A DNA stretch of 64,000 nucleotides from Ensifer sp. LCM 4579 (GTDB lineage: Bacteria; Pseudomonadota; Alphaproteobacteria; Rhizobiales; Rhizobiaceae). A program made the position numbers and the translations under genes. Shown piece by piece: positions 56,573 to 64,000 of this stretch. The notes under the pieces are model-generated. The model was not told where the DNA came from. It did not search any database and saw nothing but the letters and a program-made list of their open reading frames with translations. The stretch lies in contig NZ_MDDV01000024.1 of assembly GCF_001854885.1 (NCBI RefSeq), positions 300,984 through 364,983 of the forward strand, in the 5' to 3' direction. The stretch's first letter is position 1. The number at the start of each line of letters is the position of its first letter.

Positions 56573-56818
56573 ATGATGAACAAGCGCACGATAGCTTTCA
56601 TTCTTGCAGGCGGCCTTGCCCTTTCCGGCTGCCAGTCCGCGGCTGTCTCCACGGGTAGCACGGGAAACGAATTCGCTTGCATAGCCGGAACGGTCGGCGG
56701 CGCGGTCGTCGGCGGCCTGGTCGGGGCGACCATCGGATCCGGCACCGGTCAGCTCTGGGCCGTCGGCAGCGGCGCTACGCTGGGCGCCGCAGGCGGCAAT
56801 GCCTTGACCTGTTATTGA
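56573..56818 (+). CDS. Small glycine-zipper lipoprotein
   Basis: 81 residues. Signal peptide with lipobox LALSGC, so the mature protein is lipidated. The mature part carries a Gly-zipper block (GTVGGAVVGGLVGATIGSG then GAAGG), like rickettsial 17-kDa antigen/OmpA-like lipoproteins. Start ATG 56573 or 56576 with TTGGAGGA. Its stop overlaps the start of the EF-hand gene (TGATG), so both are cotranslated. Confidence 0.8.
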   Translation: MMNKRTIAFILAGGLALSGCQSAAVSTGSTGNEFACIAGTVGGAVVGGLVGATIGSGTGQLWAVGSGATLGAAGGNALTCY

Positions 56819-57177
56819 TGCGAAAGGCTCGGGTGATGAAGGGCGCAGTTCTGCTGGCGGCGTTCGTAGCGTTCAACGCGGCTGCGGCGCAGGCCCAGGC
56901 CATGAACCAGGGCCAGATGGATCGGCTCGACCGCGACCGGAACGGTGCGGTCGACCGGTCCGAATACCAGGCCTTCATGACCTCGGCCTTCGCCAATCTG
57001 GACAGGAACAAGGACGGCAGCCTCAGCCGCGAAGAGGTGGCACAGACGCTGAATGCGCAGCAATTCACCGCCACGGACGCCAATGGCGACGGCAAGATTA
57101 CCCAGCAGGAATTCCTGAACCGAGTGATGGCGGATTTCGAGGCCGCTGATCGCAGCGGCGACGGCAGCTTGCAATAG
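56818..57177 (+). CDS. Secreted EF-hand calcium-binding protein
   Basis: 119 residues. Signal peptide (cleavage after AQAQA, about 27). Two clear EF-hand loops plus two degenerate ones: DRDRNGAVDRSEY, DRNKDGSLSREEV, DANGDGKITQQEF and a final DRSGDGSLQ cut at the end. Known: periplasmic EF-hand proteins bind Ca or sense it. The ATG at 56818 overlaps the lipoprotein stop; ATG 56836 is an alternative. Confidence 0.88.
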   Translation: MRKARVMKGAVLLAAFVAFNAAAAQAQAMNQGQMDRLDRDRNGAVDRSEYQAFMTSAFANLDRNKDGSLSREEVAQTLNAQQFTATDANGDGKITQQEFLNRVMADFEAADRSGDGSLQ

Positions 57178-57288
57178 GAGAGGGTGACGGCGGCCTGGAT
57201 TCCCCGCACCGTCGCCGTGCCCTTGCAGCGCCGCGTGTCCTGTCCGGCGCGCAAAGCCGCTGGAGCCGATTGAATCGCCGGCGTGTGT

Positions 57289-58146
57289 TCAGATCGCCGG
57301 TCGCGTTCTCATCAGAAAGTCCTCGAAGCGTGCGGCGGGCCGCCCCAGCAATCTCTCGACATCGCCGCAGACACGCGCATAACGGCCCTCTTCGATCGAT
57401 TTGCACAGGCTCGAAAAGGCGTGGGGCCAAGGGTCCGACATCTCGCCCCAGGCCCAGGCGAGATAGTCGGCCGGCAACGAGGCGGTGTATCGGATCGGCC
57501 GACCGAAGACGCGGGCCGCCGCTGCGGCGATTTCCTCGAACGAACAGGCGATCGATCCGGTCAATTCATGGATGCTGCCGTCGCCGCCATCGACGGCCGC
57601 AACAGCAGCCATTGCCTCCGCCACGTCGTCGCGGGCAATCGGCGCTACGCGAGCGTCTCCCACCGGCAACGACATTTCGCCGCTCGCGAGCGCTGGCCGG
57701 ATCCAATGCGTGAGGATAAGGTCCGCGTAAAGACCGCACCTGAGGATCGTCCATTTCATCCCGGACGCAAGCAGCCGGCGTTCGGCGTCCCGGTAGACCG
57801 GCGTGAAGTAGAATCCCGACGACGCCTCGATGTCGGTGATGCTCGTGAAGATGACGTGGCCGACACCGGCCGTCGCCGCCGCCTTGATGACATTCGCGTG
57901 GTGGCGCATCACCGCCCGCGCATGCCCGTCGCTCGCGACGAAGACGAGGCGATCGACGCCTTGAAAGGCCCGTTCGAGGCTCGCCGGCTCGTCATAATTG
58001 GCGATCCGTATCGGTACGCCGGCAGCCTGCACCTGAGCCGCCCGCCCGAGATTGCGCACCATCGCCGAAACCGCATGGCCTTCTTGCGAAAGCCGCCGCA
58101 ACACGGCGCCGCCAACGTAACCCGAAGCTCCCGTCACCAGGATCAT
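57289..58146 (-). CDS. NmrA-type NAD(P)H-binding oxidoreductase
   Basis: 285 residues. NAD(P)-binding motif ILVTGASGYVGGAVLRRL at the N terminus, and the NmrA pattern (GVGHVIFTSITDIEASSGFY, WTILRCGLYADLIL) without a catalytic YxxxK pair. Likely a redox sensor or quinone reductase-like enzyme. Start ATG 58146. It converges with the EF-hand gene and lies downstream of the YcaO cluster on the same strand, with a gap of 100 bp; membership is not evident. Confidence 0.85.
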   Translation of the reverse strand: MILVTGASGYVGGAVLRRLSQEGHAVSAMVRNLGRAAQVQAAGVPIRIANYDEPASLERAFQGVDRLVFVASDGHARAVMRHHANVIKAAATAGVGHVIFTSITDIEASSGFYFTPVYRDAERRLLASGMKWTILRCGLYADLILTHWIRPALASGEMSLPVGDARVAPIARDDVAEAMAAVAAVDGGDGSIHELTGSIACSFEEIAAAAARVFGRPIRYTASLPADYLAWAWGEMSDPWPHAFSSLCKSIEEGRYARVCGDVERLLGRPAARFEDFLMRTRPAI

Positions 58147-58246
58147 GGCCGATGCTATTCCTTCGGCGCTATTGCCACATGGCCGGCAATAGACCTGATA
58201 ATTATGACAATTATTGCCGCATCACGCGGCTTGCAAAGGGCCTATT

Positions 58247-58918
58247 TCAATCGCGATGGCGTTGCGGTGCGAGCGCCATGGTCTGCGCGTAAGCCATCGG
58301 TGAGCGGTTGCCGGGCGTGTTCTCCTCCAGGATCAAGGTCTTTACGTCATCCGAACGTACGTCGAGAGCGATGACACGTTCCAATTTGTCGACCTGCCAC
58401 ACAGCATAACCGAGCTCCGGGACATAGCCGCAATCGCAGCCGCAATCGCTGCCGAGAATTGCTCGCGGTTCCGAAGGCAGATACATGATCTGCGGTTTCG
58501 GTAACTTATAGCAATGCCCCTCATAGGCGTATCCATATATGACTCCAATACTTTTGATATAATGCTTCTTGTTCTTTCGATAGTTCTCAGACGGTATATT
58601 TACATTAACAGGAAGAGTGACCACGTTCCCCTTTGAATCAACAGCTCTCAATATTATCTGCTTACTGTGTACATTTACGAGAATAGATTCAATTATCTTC
58701 TCTGCAGTTTTCAATATATTACCAGTTCCCTCATCCTTTAGGCCGGCTCGTTTTAGTTCCTCAACAATTCTTTGGGTATCTTCTTGGTCTACCACTATGT
58801 TTCTCAGAGCCGGGCGACCATAAAGACGGACTTCGCTCGGATTGTAGCTATCGTAGCTGGGATCAAGCAGGCCTTGTAGCTCGTCACCCACACCGGGCGG
58901 GCTGCAGCAATCGCTCAT
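58247..58918 (-). CDS. Cys-rich hypothetical protein, candidate substrate of the YcaO-TfuA system
   Basis: 223 residues, no recognised family. It begins MSDCCSPPGV (Cys4-Cys5) and holds SDCGCDCGY (Cys159, 161, 163) and Cys136; no signal peptide or membrane helix. The middle (58520-58760 approx.) is AT-rich and uses AT-ending codons, unlike all neighbours, which points to recent transfer. Start ATG 58918, 17 nt after the protease stop (58935). By position and composition it could be the precursor or target of the YcaO/TfuA enzymes. A nonmodified accessory protein is equally possible. Confidence 0.7.
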   Translation of the reverse strand: MSDCCSPPGVGDELQGLLDPSYDSYNPSEVRLYGRPALRNIVVDQEDTQRIVEELKRAGLKDEGTGNILKTAEKIIESILVNVHSKQIILRAVDSKGNVVTLPVNVNIPSENYRKNKKHYIKSIGVIYGYAYEGHCYKLPKPQIMYLPSEPRAILGSDCGCDCGYVPELGYAVWQVDKLERVIALDVRSDDVKTLILEENTPGNRSPMAYAQTMALAPQRHRD

Positions 58919-58934
58919 GTTTCTCTCCTTCCTC

Positions 58935-60119
58935 TCATCTTCGACCAATAATTTCACGCCACTCGAAATTGATTTCCAGCACCTCGGCGGTCGCTCCGCT
59001 GGCTGCGGCAACGACGGCACTTGCCGCTTGGTCCAATCGCAGCGTGTTCGGATCAAGCGCCCCGAGCGAGGCTGCAAGCGCCTGCCCCACAGCGTCGCGG
59101 GCGGCGGTCAGCGCCAGTTCGAAGATCAACGGCCTGGTCTGAAATGCGTCCGCCGTCGCCGCACGGAACCGATCGAAATCAAGCTGAGCCAGTTCCCGGA
59201 GATCGACGTCGAGGAGCCGTCTGTCCGCACAGCCGCGCTGAACCAGTTCCCTGTGATAGAGCTCGACGATCGTGTCGAAGATGGCGCCAATGAAGGGAAG
59301 TGCCCGGTCATGGACCTCGCGGGTCACCTCGGACATGCGGCGAAAATTGCTGGCGAGACGGACCTGGGTCTCCGGACTCGTCTCCGCAAAGCGATTGAGT
59401 TCATTGTAGAGCAGCAGATTGCCTCTTGTTCGCCGTAGCAGCCGGCCGATGGCGGTGTCGAAATGCAGGAACGAGATCAGCGACACGATATCGGAAAATG
59501 CCTCCGAGAACACGAAGAAGTCGGCCCCGCGCGAAAGTGAGGTCGGTACGCCGGTTTCGGAGAGGAGTATGAGGTGACCGACCTCGTGGGCGATCGTATC
59601 GAAGTTCAGCGCATAGGGCCGCCGGATTCCATCCGTGTCTGAAACCCCAAGTTCCAGAAAGCCGTAACCCGCCTGAGCGTTGTCCCAATTCACACGGGCA
59701 ACGATCTCAAGCCGCGGAAAAGTCTGGTCGAAGAACCACCGGATCGGTCGGCCGACATAGCTCTGCCAGATCTGAAGAACGAAGTGGACGCAGGCATAGG
59801 CATGCACGGGAAGGAACTCCCGCGAGTCGGGCGATATGCTGTCGAAATGGCGATCCGGGCCGGGCCGAACCGGCGGATGCCCGGCTCCATCGAATGGCGG
59901 CAATCGGTCGAGACCATATGGGCGCGTTTCGAAGAGCGGATCGACGACATACATCGTCGCGTCGCTTGGCCCCGGCCCGATCTCATCCGGAGGGATCGAC
60001 AGCCAAACACGGTCCGGCTGCTCGTAACCGGGAATGAAGGGAGGTTGAGGGAAAATCCAGAAGCGCGTGCCTAAACGCCGATTGACGGATTGAGGGGCCT
60101 CGTCCCGAAGCAAGCGCAT
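58935..60119 (-). CDS. Gluzincin-type zinc metalloprotease-like protein of the YcaO cluster
   Basis: 394 residues. Zinc-binding HEVGH at residues 178-182 and, 24 residues on, SEAFSD (Glu206), which match the HExxH...ExxxD layout of thermolysin/M4-like gluzincins. No signal peptide, so cytosolic. It sits between TfuA and the Cys-rich gene, 35 nt after the TfuA stop. A processing role (leader removal) is a reasonable inference. Start ATG 60119; its ribosome-binding site is weak. Confidence 0.75.
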   Translation of the reverse strand: MRLLRDEAPQSVNRRLGTRFWIFPQPPFIPGYEQPDRVWLSIPPDEIGPGPSDATMYVVDPLFETRPYGLDRLPPFDGAGHPPVRPGPDRHFDSISPDSREFLPVHAYACVHFVLQIWQSYVGRPIRWFFDQTFPRLEIVARVNWDNAQAGYGFLELGVSDTDGIRRPYALNFDTIAHEVGHLILLSETGVPTSLSRGADFFVFSEAFSDIVSLISFLHFDTAIGRLLRRTRGNLLLYNELNRFAETSPETQVRLASNFRRMSEVTREVHDRALPFIGAIFDTIVELYHRELVQRGCADRRLLDVDLRELAQLDFDRFRAATADAFQTRPLIFELALTAARDAVGQALAASLGALDPNTLRLDQAASAVVAAASGATAEVLEINFEWREIIGRR

Positions 60120-60154
60120 CGCACATTTGCCCCCCTGATTGGAAAATCCGGCGG

Positions 60155-60928
60155 CTACAATTTATAAGTGTTCACTAATTTTATGTCAATGCCACCGGCT
60201 TCAAGGTCCCTGAGGAAGGTGTTTGTCGCCACCCACTCAGGAATCCGCCGAGCCGCATATGCCTCATGCGCAAGCGCCGGCGCGCTTTGCAGCGCAGCAA
60301 TGGCGTCCCGTCTCTTCTGGCCGACCATTTCAAGTCGAAGCGCATGCACCGTCTCCGGCGGCCAGCCTGCCCTGCCCAGCACAGCCGCAAGGGTGCGTTC
60401 GCGGAAGTTGAGGCTCCGCGCGGCCTTTGTGAGTTCGTCGCGCTCAATGGGCGTGATGCGCCTTTTGCGCATCCACGCGGAAAAGGTCCGCTGGAGATCG
60501 ATTAGGGAGTCCGTCAGAGGCAGAAAGCCAAGCTCTGCGGGCCCGGAGTGGACGGCGACCGCATCGTCCGGAGCAAGCTGCCAGCGCCGATACCACCGGT
60601 AGATCAGCCCGACGCCGACCATGCCGAAGGCGTTGAGTTCCGCGGCTCTGAGCGCGCCCATGCTGGCAGCGCCGATCACCGCGATCCCCTGTGCCATCGC
60701 CCAGAGGATTTCCTTGTGGCGAACGGCCGGCCGATCTTCGAACTGCCCGTCGATCAGCACCATGGCGCGGGGACGAAAGGCATGAGCGGCCAGCAGCATA
60801 TCCCCTTGCGCGGCGGGCTGCAGATAGATGGCGTCGAGCACGGACTCGGCCTCGGCGAGACGCAGCGTCGGGCCGAGAAAAACGAGGATGGGACCGTCGA
60901 CTTTTGTTTCGGCCATCTGAACGCTCAT
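60155..60928 (-). CDS. TfuA-like protein
   Basis: 257 residues. The core TfuA block is visible: LVFLGPTLRLAEAESVLDA, AYLQPAAQGD-like region, VLIDGQFEDRPAVRHKEILW, and VIGAASMGALRAAELNAFGM. Known: TfuA partners YcaO in trifolitoxin synthesis and in thioamidation of peptides and methyl-CoM reductase, delivering sulfur. Its start codon (60926-60928) overlaps the YcaO stop as ATGA, so the two are cotranslated. A second Met four codons later is less likely. Confidence 0.93.
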   Translation of the reverse strand: MSVQMAETKVDGPILVFLGPTLRLAEAESVLDAIYLQPAAQGDMLLAAHAFRPRAMVLIDGQFEDRPAVRHKEILWAMAQGIAVIGAASMGALRAAELNAFGMVGVGLIYRWYRRWQLAPDDAVAVHSGPAELGFLPLTDSLIDLQRTFSAWMRKRRITPIERDELTKAARSLNFRERTLAAVLGRAGWPPETVHALRLEMVGQKRRDAIAALQSAPALAHEAYAARRIPEWVATNTFLRDLEAGGIDIKLVNTYKL

Positions 60929-62118
60929 CGCAGACGGAAGAATGGAGCAGCGCCAGGAAGGACGGCTCGCACGCACCGCACACCCGTTTCGTCATCCGAT
61001 CCCACGGGCACGGCCAATATCGGCCCCAGGGCCGCGGATGTCACCCTCTCCAACAACGAGGCGACATCGCTGATCACGAGCGGCGTCTCAGTCGCCGCGA
61101 CCGCCCCAGATGGTGCCTCGAGGATAAGTTGGCGCGCCGTGGCAACGACGGCGTCGGTGCTTTTTCTATAATGCTTTCTGGTTTGATCGTCGCGTGCGCC
61201 GGAAATCGCACCCGCCCGTGCCGACAGCGCCTCCAGCATTGCGCTTGACGCCGCCGCCGCAAGGCTCGGCCCGGCCGAGTAACCTTCCGTCGGAAGCGCC
61301 AGGATCGGTCCGCCGGGACCCGTCTCGATCGTCTGGCACCACACGACCGGGACGCCCGTCGGCGAAGGCGCGAGCCACAGGCCGAGGGATATTCCGCGGA
61401 GCGCGGCAGCCGAAAGGATCTGATCGACCCGATCACCAAGCCCGCTGGGGGCAATTCGCATCCGGTCGAAGAAGCCGTGGGTCGCAAAGGCGCGGCCGAT
61501 GGCGTCGCGCTCGATGCACTCGAATAACCCATGCAGGAATGCCCGACAGCCATCCATATGGCAGGCAAGGCCCGTGGTCGTGCGCAGGAAAAATCCATCA
61601 TGGGCGGGAGACGGATCGGTGTAGCAGGTATGCACCAGTTCCAGGGGAACCGGACACCTCGATCCGCTGACAACATCGACGCCGACAATCCAGGATATCG
61701 TGCTTGACCGCCAGTTGCCCTGCCGCTCGGCCAAGAGAAGATTTTCGAACAGCCCGTCGGCGATTTCGAGTTCATCAGCGGTGGCGAAAAATATCTGCTC
61801 CGCCGGAATGGACTCGGCATAGTAGCGTTCAAGCGCTTCCATGATCGCTCCGATAGCTGCCTCCGCTGTGGATTGCCCCCGCCCCAGGGACGTGACTTCG
61901 GAAAGAGCGGCGGGCCGGACGGCCTGCACGACCGGAAACCCGACGCGGTCGAGCCCGGTCAGGTCGCCGATCCGGGTTATTCGCGCGCGACGACAGAGGG
62001 TGAGAAGCGCATGGAACCGGTGCTCCACGTCTTCAGCAGTCTGGTCTTGAGAGAGAGACATGTGCAGGTTTGAAACGATCGCGGCATGTAGATCGGCAAG
62101 CGCACCATTCAGGCGCAA
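60925..62118 (-). CDS. YcaO-family cyclodehydratase / thioamide synthetase
   Basis: About 397 residues. YcaO ATP-binding motifs: LGRGQSTAEAAIGAIMEALE (residues about 78-97) with ERYYAE, and LFECIERDAIGRAF near 198-211. YcaO enzymes activate peptide amides with ATP; with a TfuA partner they typically make thioamides. The C terminus lacks the PxPxP end of azole-forming members. Start: TTG at 62118 preceded by AGGAGC (8 nt) and 4 nt after the upstream regulator stop; ATG 62061 is the alternative with no ribosome-binding site. Confidence 0.92.
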   Translation of the reverse strand: MRLNGALADLHAAIVSNLHMSLSQDQTAEDVEHRFHALLTLCRRARITRIGDLTGLDRVGFPVVQAVRPAALSEVTSLGRGQSTAEAAIGAIMEALERYYAESIPAEQIFFATADELEIADGLFENLLLAERQGNWRSSTISWIVGVDVVSGSRCPVPLELVHTCYTDPSPAHDGFFLRTTTGLACHMDGCRAFLHGLFECIERDAIGRAFATHGFFDRMRIAPSGLGDRVDQILSAAALRGISLGLWLAPSPTGVPVVWCQTIETGPGGPILALPTEGYSAGPSLAAAASSAMLEALSARAGAISGARDDQTRKHYRKSTDAVVATARQLILEAPSGAVAATETPLVISDVASLLERVTSAALGPILAVPVGSDDETGVRCVRAVLPGAAPFFRLR

Positions 62119-62122
62119 TGGA

Positions 62123-64000
62123 TCAGCTCCTGACGACAACACTAAGCTCCTGGATCGAACGTCTGGCGCGCTTGATGAGGGCTTTTGCCCCCTGGCTTTG
62201 CGCAATTTCCACGGCTGCACTCAGGTCGGCAACAAGCGCATCCTTATGTGCGCCGACCCGAGCCTTGAGCAACGCCCGGCAACGGTGCAACTCCGCCAAC
62301 CAATAGGCATGGCCGGTCTCCTCCGCCTTGGCGATTGCTTCGTCGGCCACCTCGATGGCGCTCGTGAAACTTCCGGCACGCCCCAGCAGGCTGGCATGCA
62401 TGTAAAGGTAGATCGGCAGATCCGCGACGGCGCCGAGGCTTCTCAAAAGCTCCAATCCGTCACGGAATCGCTTGTGACCGCTTGCAAGATCCCCCCTGTG
62501 CGCCTCCGCCCACCCCCCGCACAGAAGCGACAGACCGGATAGCGACTGCATCCCGTGCTTCCCGGCAAACTCCGCCATGCGTTCCGAGATTTGGGCGAGA
62601 TGTTCAAAATCTTCCCGATAGAAGGCGGAGACCGCCTCGGTGTCGAGCGAGTGCGCCTTGCTCGGGACGTGGCCGATCCGGTCGACGAACGAGATCATCC
62701 TCCTGAGCGCCGCATCCGACGCCTTCGTCTGCCCCGTCAGCCAGAGGGAAAGCGCCAATTGTCCGAGACCGCAGACCTTCGCGTCGTGGCCGCCGAATTC
62801 CGTCCGGCTTTTCTGCGCCCGTCGCAGATCATAGAGCGCCAGGCCCGCCTTGATCGCCTCCTGCGTCTCCCGGTGCCGTCCGAGATTGAAATCGATCGCC
62901 CAGATGCAATGGTTGACCTGAAGCTGGATCTCCGGGTCTTCGGTTTTTGCCAGCATCGACTGCACTTCCAGGGCGCGGTCGTGCATGACGCGGAAATCGG
63001 AGCCCGTGAGCCACCAGCCCCAGTAGATCGGGAACCATTTGGATTGTTCCTCCATCGGCTGCCGACGGGCGATTTCGACGCCGCCTTCATAAAGCTTGCG
63101 CGCAGGCGGTGAATTCAGGCCCACAAGTCCGGTGAGGATCGGCCCCAGTGCCGTCAGCGCCGCAAGCTGCCGTGACTCGATCTGGCGTCCCTCGCCACAC
63201 CGGCCGCAAAGGCCGAGAGCATGTTCCAGATATTGCCGCGCCTCTATCATCGCCGAGCGGCTCGAGCTTTCCTTTCCCGCCGCTATATACAGGTCGATCG
63301 CCTCCTCGAGGAGCCCGGCTCGCTCCGCATGCTCGGCCAGCCTTCCCGTATCGACCCACGTCGCCACGGCGCGATTCTGGCTGACGGCGCCATAGAGGCG
63401 CCGGTGCAGTACCTGGCGCTGCTTGCGCAGCAGCGCGTTATAGATCGTCTCCTGAACCAGCACGTGGCGAAAACCGTAGGCGACGCGTCCGGGCACCCGG
63501 ACGCGCGTCAGGAACCCGGTCTCGCAGAGCGTGTCGGCCGCGGCTGCGATCGCCTTCTTGCCGAAGTCGGGCAGCAGCGCGCGAAGCAGCGGCAAGGTCA
63601 CGTGCGTGCCGGCGGCGGCGGCCGCCCGCGCCACGTCGCGCGCCGAGCCCAGATGTTCGAGCCGAGCCTCGAGGATCGCCTCGAATGCCGACAGATGCGC
63701 CGGCTTGACGCTCTCAGAAAGGCTCTTCCTGCCGGCGTCGGCATTCTCTGCGACCCATTGGCAGATCTCTTCGATGAAGAGAGGAATGCCGCCTGAAATC
63801 CGTTCCGTCACCTCGAAGAGCTCGGGAAGCACCGCCAGCCGGTGCTGCGGCCACTTGGCCTCGATCGCCAGTCTCGTCTCGTCGCGGTCGAGCGGCCGCA
63901 GCGACAGGCGCGTGGGGTCTGCCGCCTCCAGCCATTCCGAGGGCTCACCGGGACGCGAGGTCACGACGAGGAAAGCGGGATACCGATGGATGATGCGGGC
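62123..64000 (-). CDS. ATPase/TPR regulator or adenylate-cyclase C-terminal part (cut by window edge)
   Basis: At least 625 residues; the 5' end lies beyond 64000, since the frame stays open and reads RYPAFLVVTSRPGE, the end of an AAA/NB-ARC-type ATPase core. TPR-like helices fill the rest. Such proteins are usually the large C-terminal parts of class III cyclases or LuxR/MalT-like regulators in rhizobia. Its stop lies 4 nt before the YcaO start, so it belongs to that operon and may regulate it. Confidence 0.8.
   Translation of the reverse strand, partial: ARIIHRYPAFLVVTSRPGEPSEWLEAADPTRLSLRPLDRDETRLAIEAKWPQHRLAVLPELFEVTERISGGIPLFIEEICQWVAENADAGRKSLSESVKPAHLSAFEAILEARLEHLGSARDVARAAAAAGTHVTLPLLRALLPDFGKKAIAAAADTLCETGFLTRVRVPGRVAYGFRHVLVQETIYNALLRKQRQVLHRRLYGAVSQNRAVATWVDTGRLAEHAERAGLLEEAIDLYIAAGKESSSRSAMIEARQYLEHALGLCGRCGEGRQIESRQLAALTALGPILTGLVGLNSPPARKLYEGGVEIARRQPMEEQSKWFPIYWGWWLTGSDFRVMHDRALEVQSMLAKTEDPEIQLQVNHCIWAIDFNLGRHRETQEAIKAGLALYDLRRAQKSRTEFGGHDAKVCGLGQLALSLWLTGQTKASDAALRRMISFVDRIGHVPSKAHSLDTEAVSAFYREDFEHLAQISERMAEFAGKHGMQSLSGLSLLCGGWAEAHRGDLASGHKRFRDGLELLRSLGAVADLPIYLYMHASLLGRAGSFTSAIEVADEAIAKAEETGHAYWLAELHRCRALLKARVGAHKDALVADLSAAVEIAQSQGAKALIKRARRSIQELSVVVRS

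Overview
The window reads as a chromosomal segment of an alphaproteobacterium of the Rhizobiales, most likely Sinorhizobium/Ensifer. Evidence is the high-GC coding bias, several copies of a two-hairpin palindrome of about 105-120 bp resembling the rhizobial RIME1 intergenic element, and typical rhizobial families (BA14K, DUF930, DUF1801, HWE kinases, BTLCP). Genus is an inference. No tRNA, rRNA, CRISPR array, intact insertion sequence or phage was recognised.

Left part (1-19 kb). A HAD phosphatase fused to a P-loop ATPase is followed by a methyltransferase divergent from a GlxA-type AraC regulator. Next come a binding-protein-dependent ABC importer of the Fe(III)/Fbp architecture (binding protein, fused double permease, ATPase), a short divergent BCCT-like transporter, a DUF421 membrane protein and a repeat-rich PRC-barrel protein. 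Signalling genes follow: a winged-helix/TPR regulator and an HWE histidine kinase with two PAS domains plus its single-domain response regulator. A Tyr-rich BA14K protein, a DUF1801 protein and an aldo/keto reductase close this part.

Middle (19-38 kb). This holds an acyltransferase-3/SGNH O-acetylase, a class-I aminotransferase, a DUF930 protein, an adenylate cyclase with a duplicated membrane tail, ilvC, a TetR repressor with a perfect palindromic operator, macAB, a BTLCP peptidase, an SNase-like protein, type II NADH dehydrogenase, an Lrp regulator divergent from an Asp/Glu racemase, an HxlR regulator divergent from an NmrA-type oxidoreductase, and a DsbA-fold isomerase.

38.7-45.5 kb is a probable metal-stress region. 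A complete bufferin-type RiPP operon (DUF2282 precursor, MNIO/DUF692 enzyme, DUF2063 partner, DoxX) runs leftward. About 2 kb away an ECF sigma factor and its NrsF-type membrane anti-sigma factor run rightward. Similar GTAACA...CGAA motifs precede both the precursor gene and the sigma gene. A TadG-like protein lies between them; a GDCCVxC zinc-ribbon and a DUF983 protein follow.

45.7-58.1 kb contains a MocR regulator beside pdxJ, a frameshifted DUF899 gene, a two-gene system resembling ATP-citrate lyase (with an altered lyase active site and an enlarged large subunit), a solute-binding-protein remnant, a membrane-anchored winged-helix regulator, a regulator that appears to fuse MerR and LuxR DNA-binding domains, a small lipoprotein, an EF-hand protein and an NmrA-type protein.

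58.2-64 kb is the most novel candidate: a leftward gene set with an ATPase/TPR regulator (cut by the window edge), YcaO, TfuA, an HExxH gluzincin-like protease and a low-GC Cys-rich 223-residue protein. YcaO and TfuA are translationally coupled, as expected for peptide-backbone thioamidation. The Cys-rich protein and the protease are plausible substrate and processing enzyme of an undescribed RiPP-like or protein-modification system.
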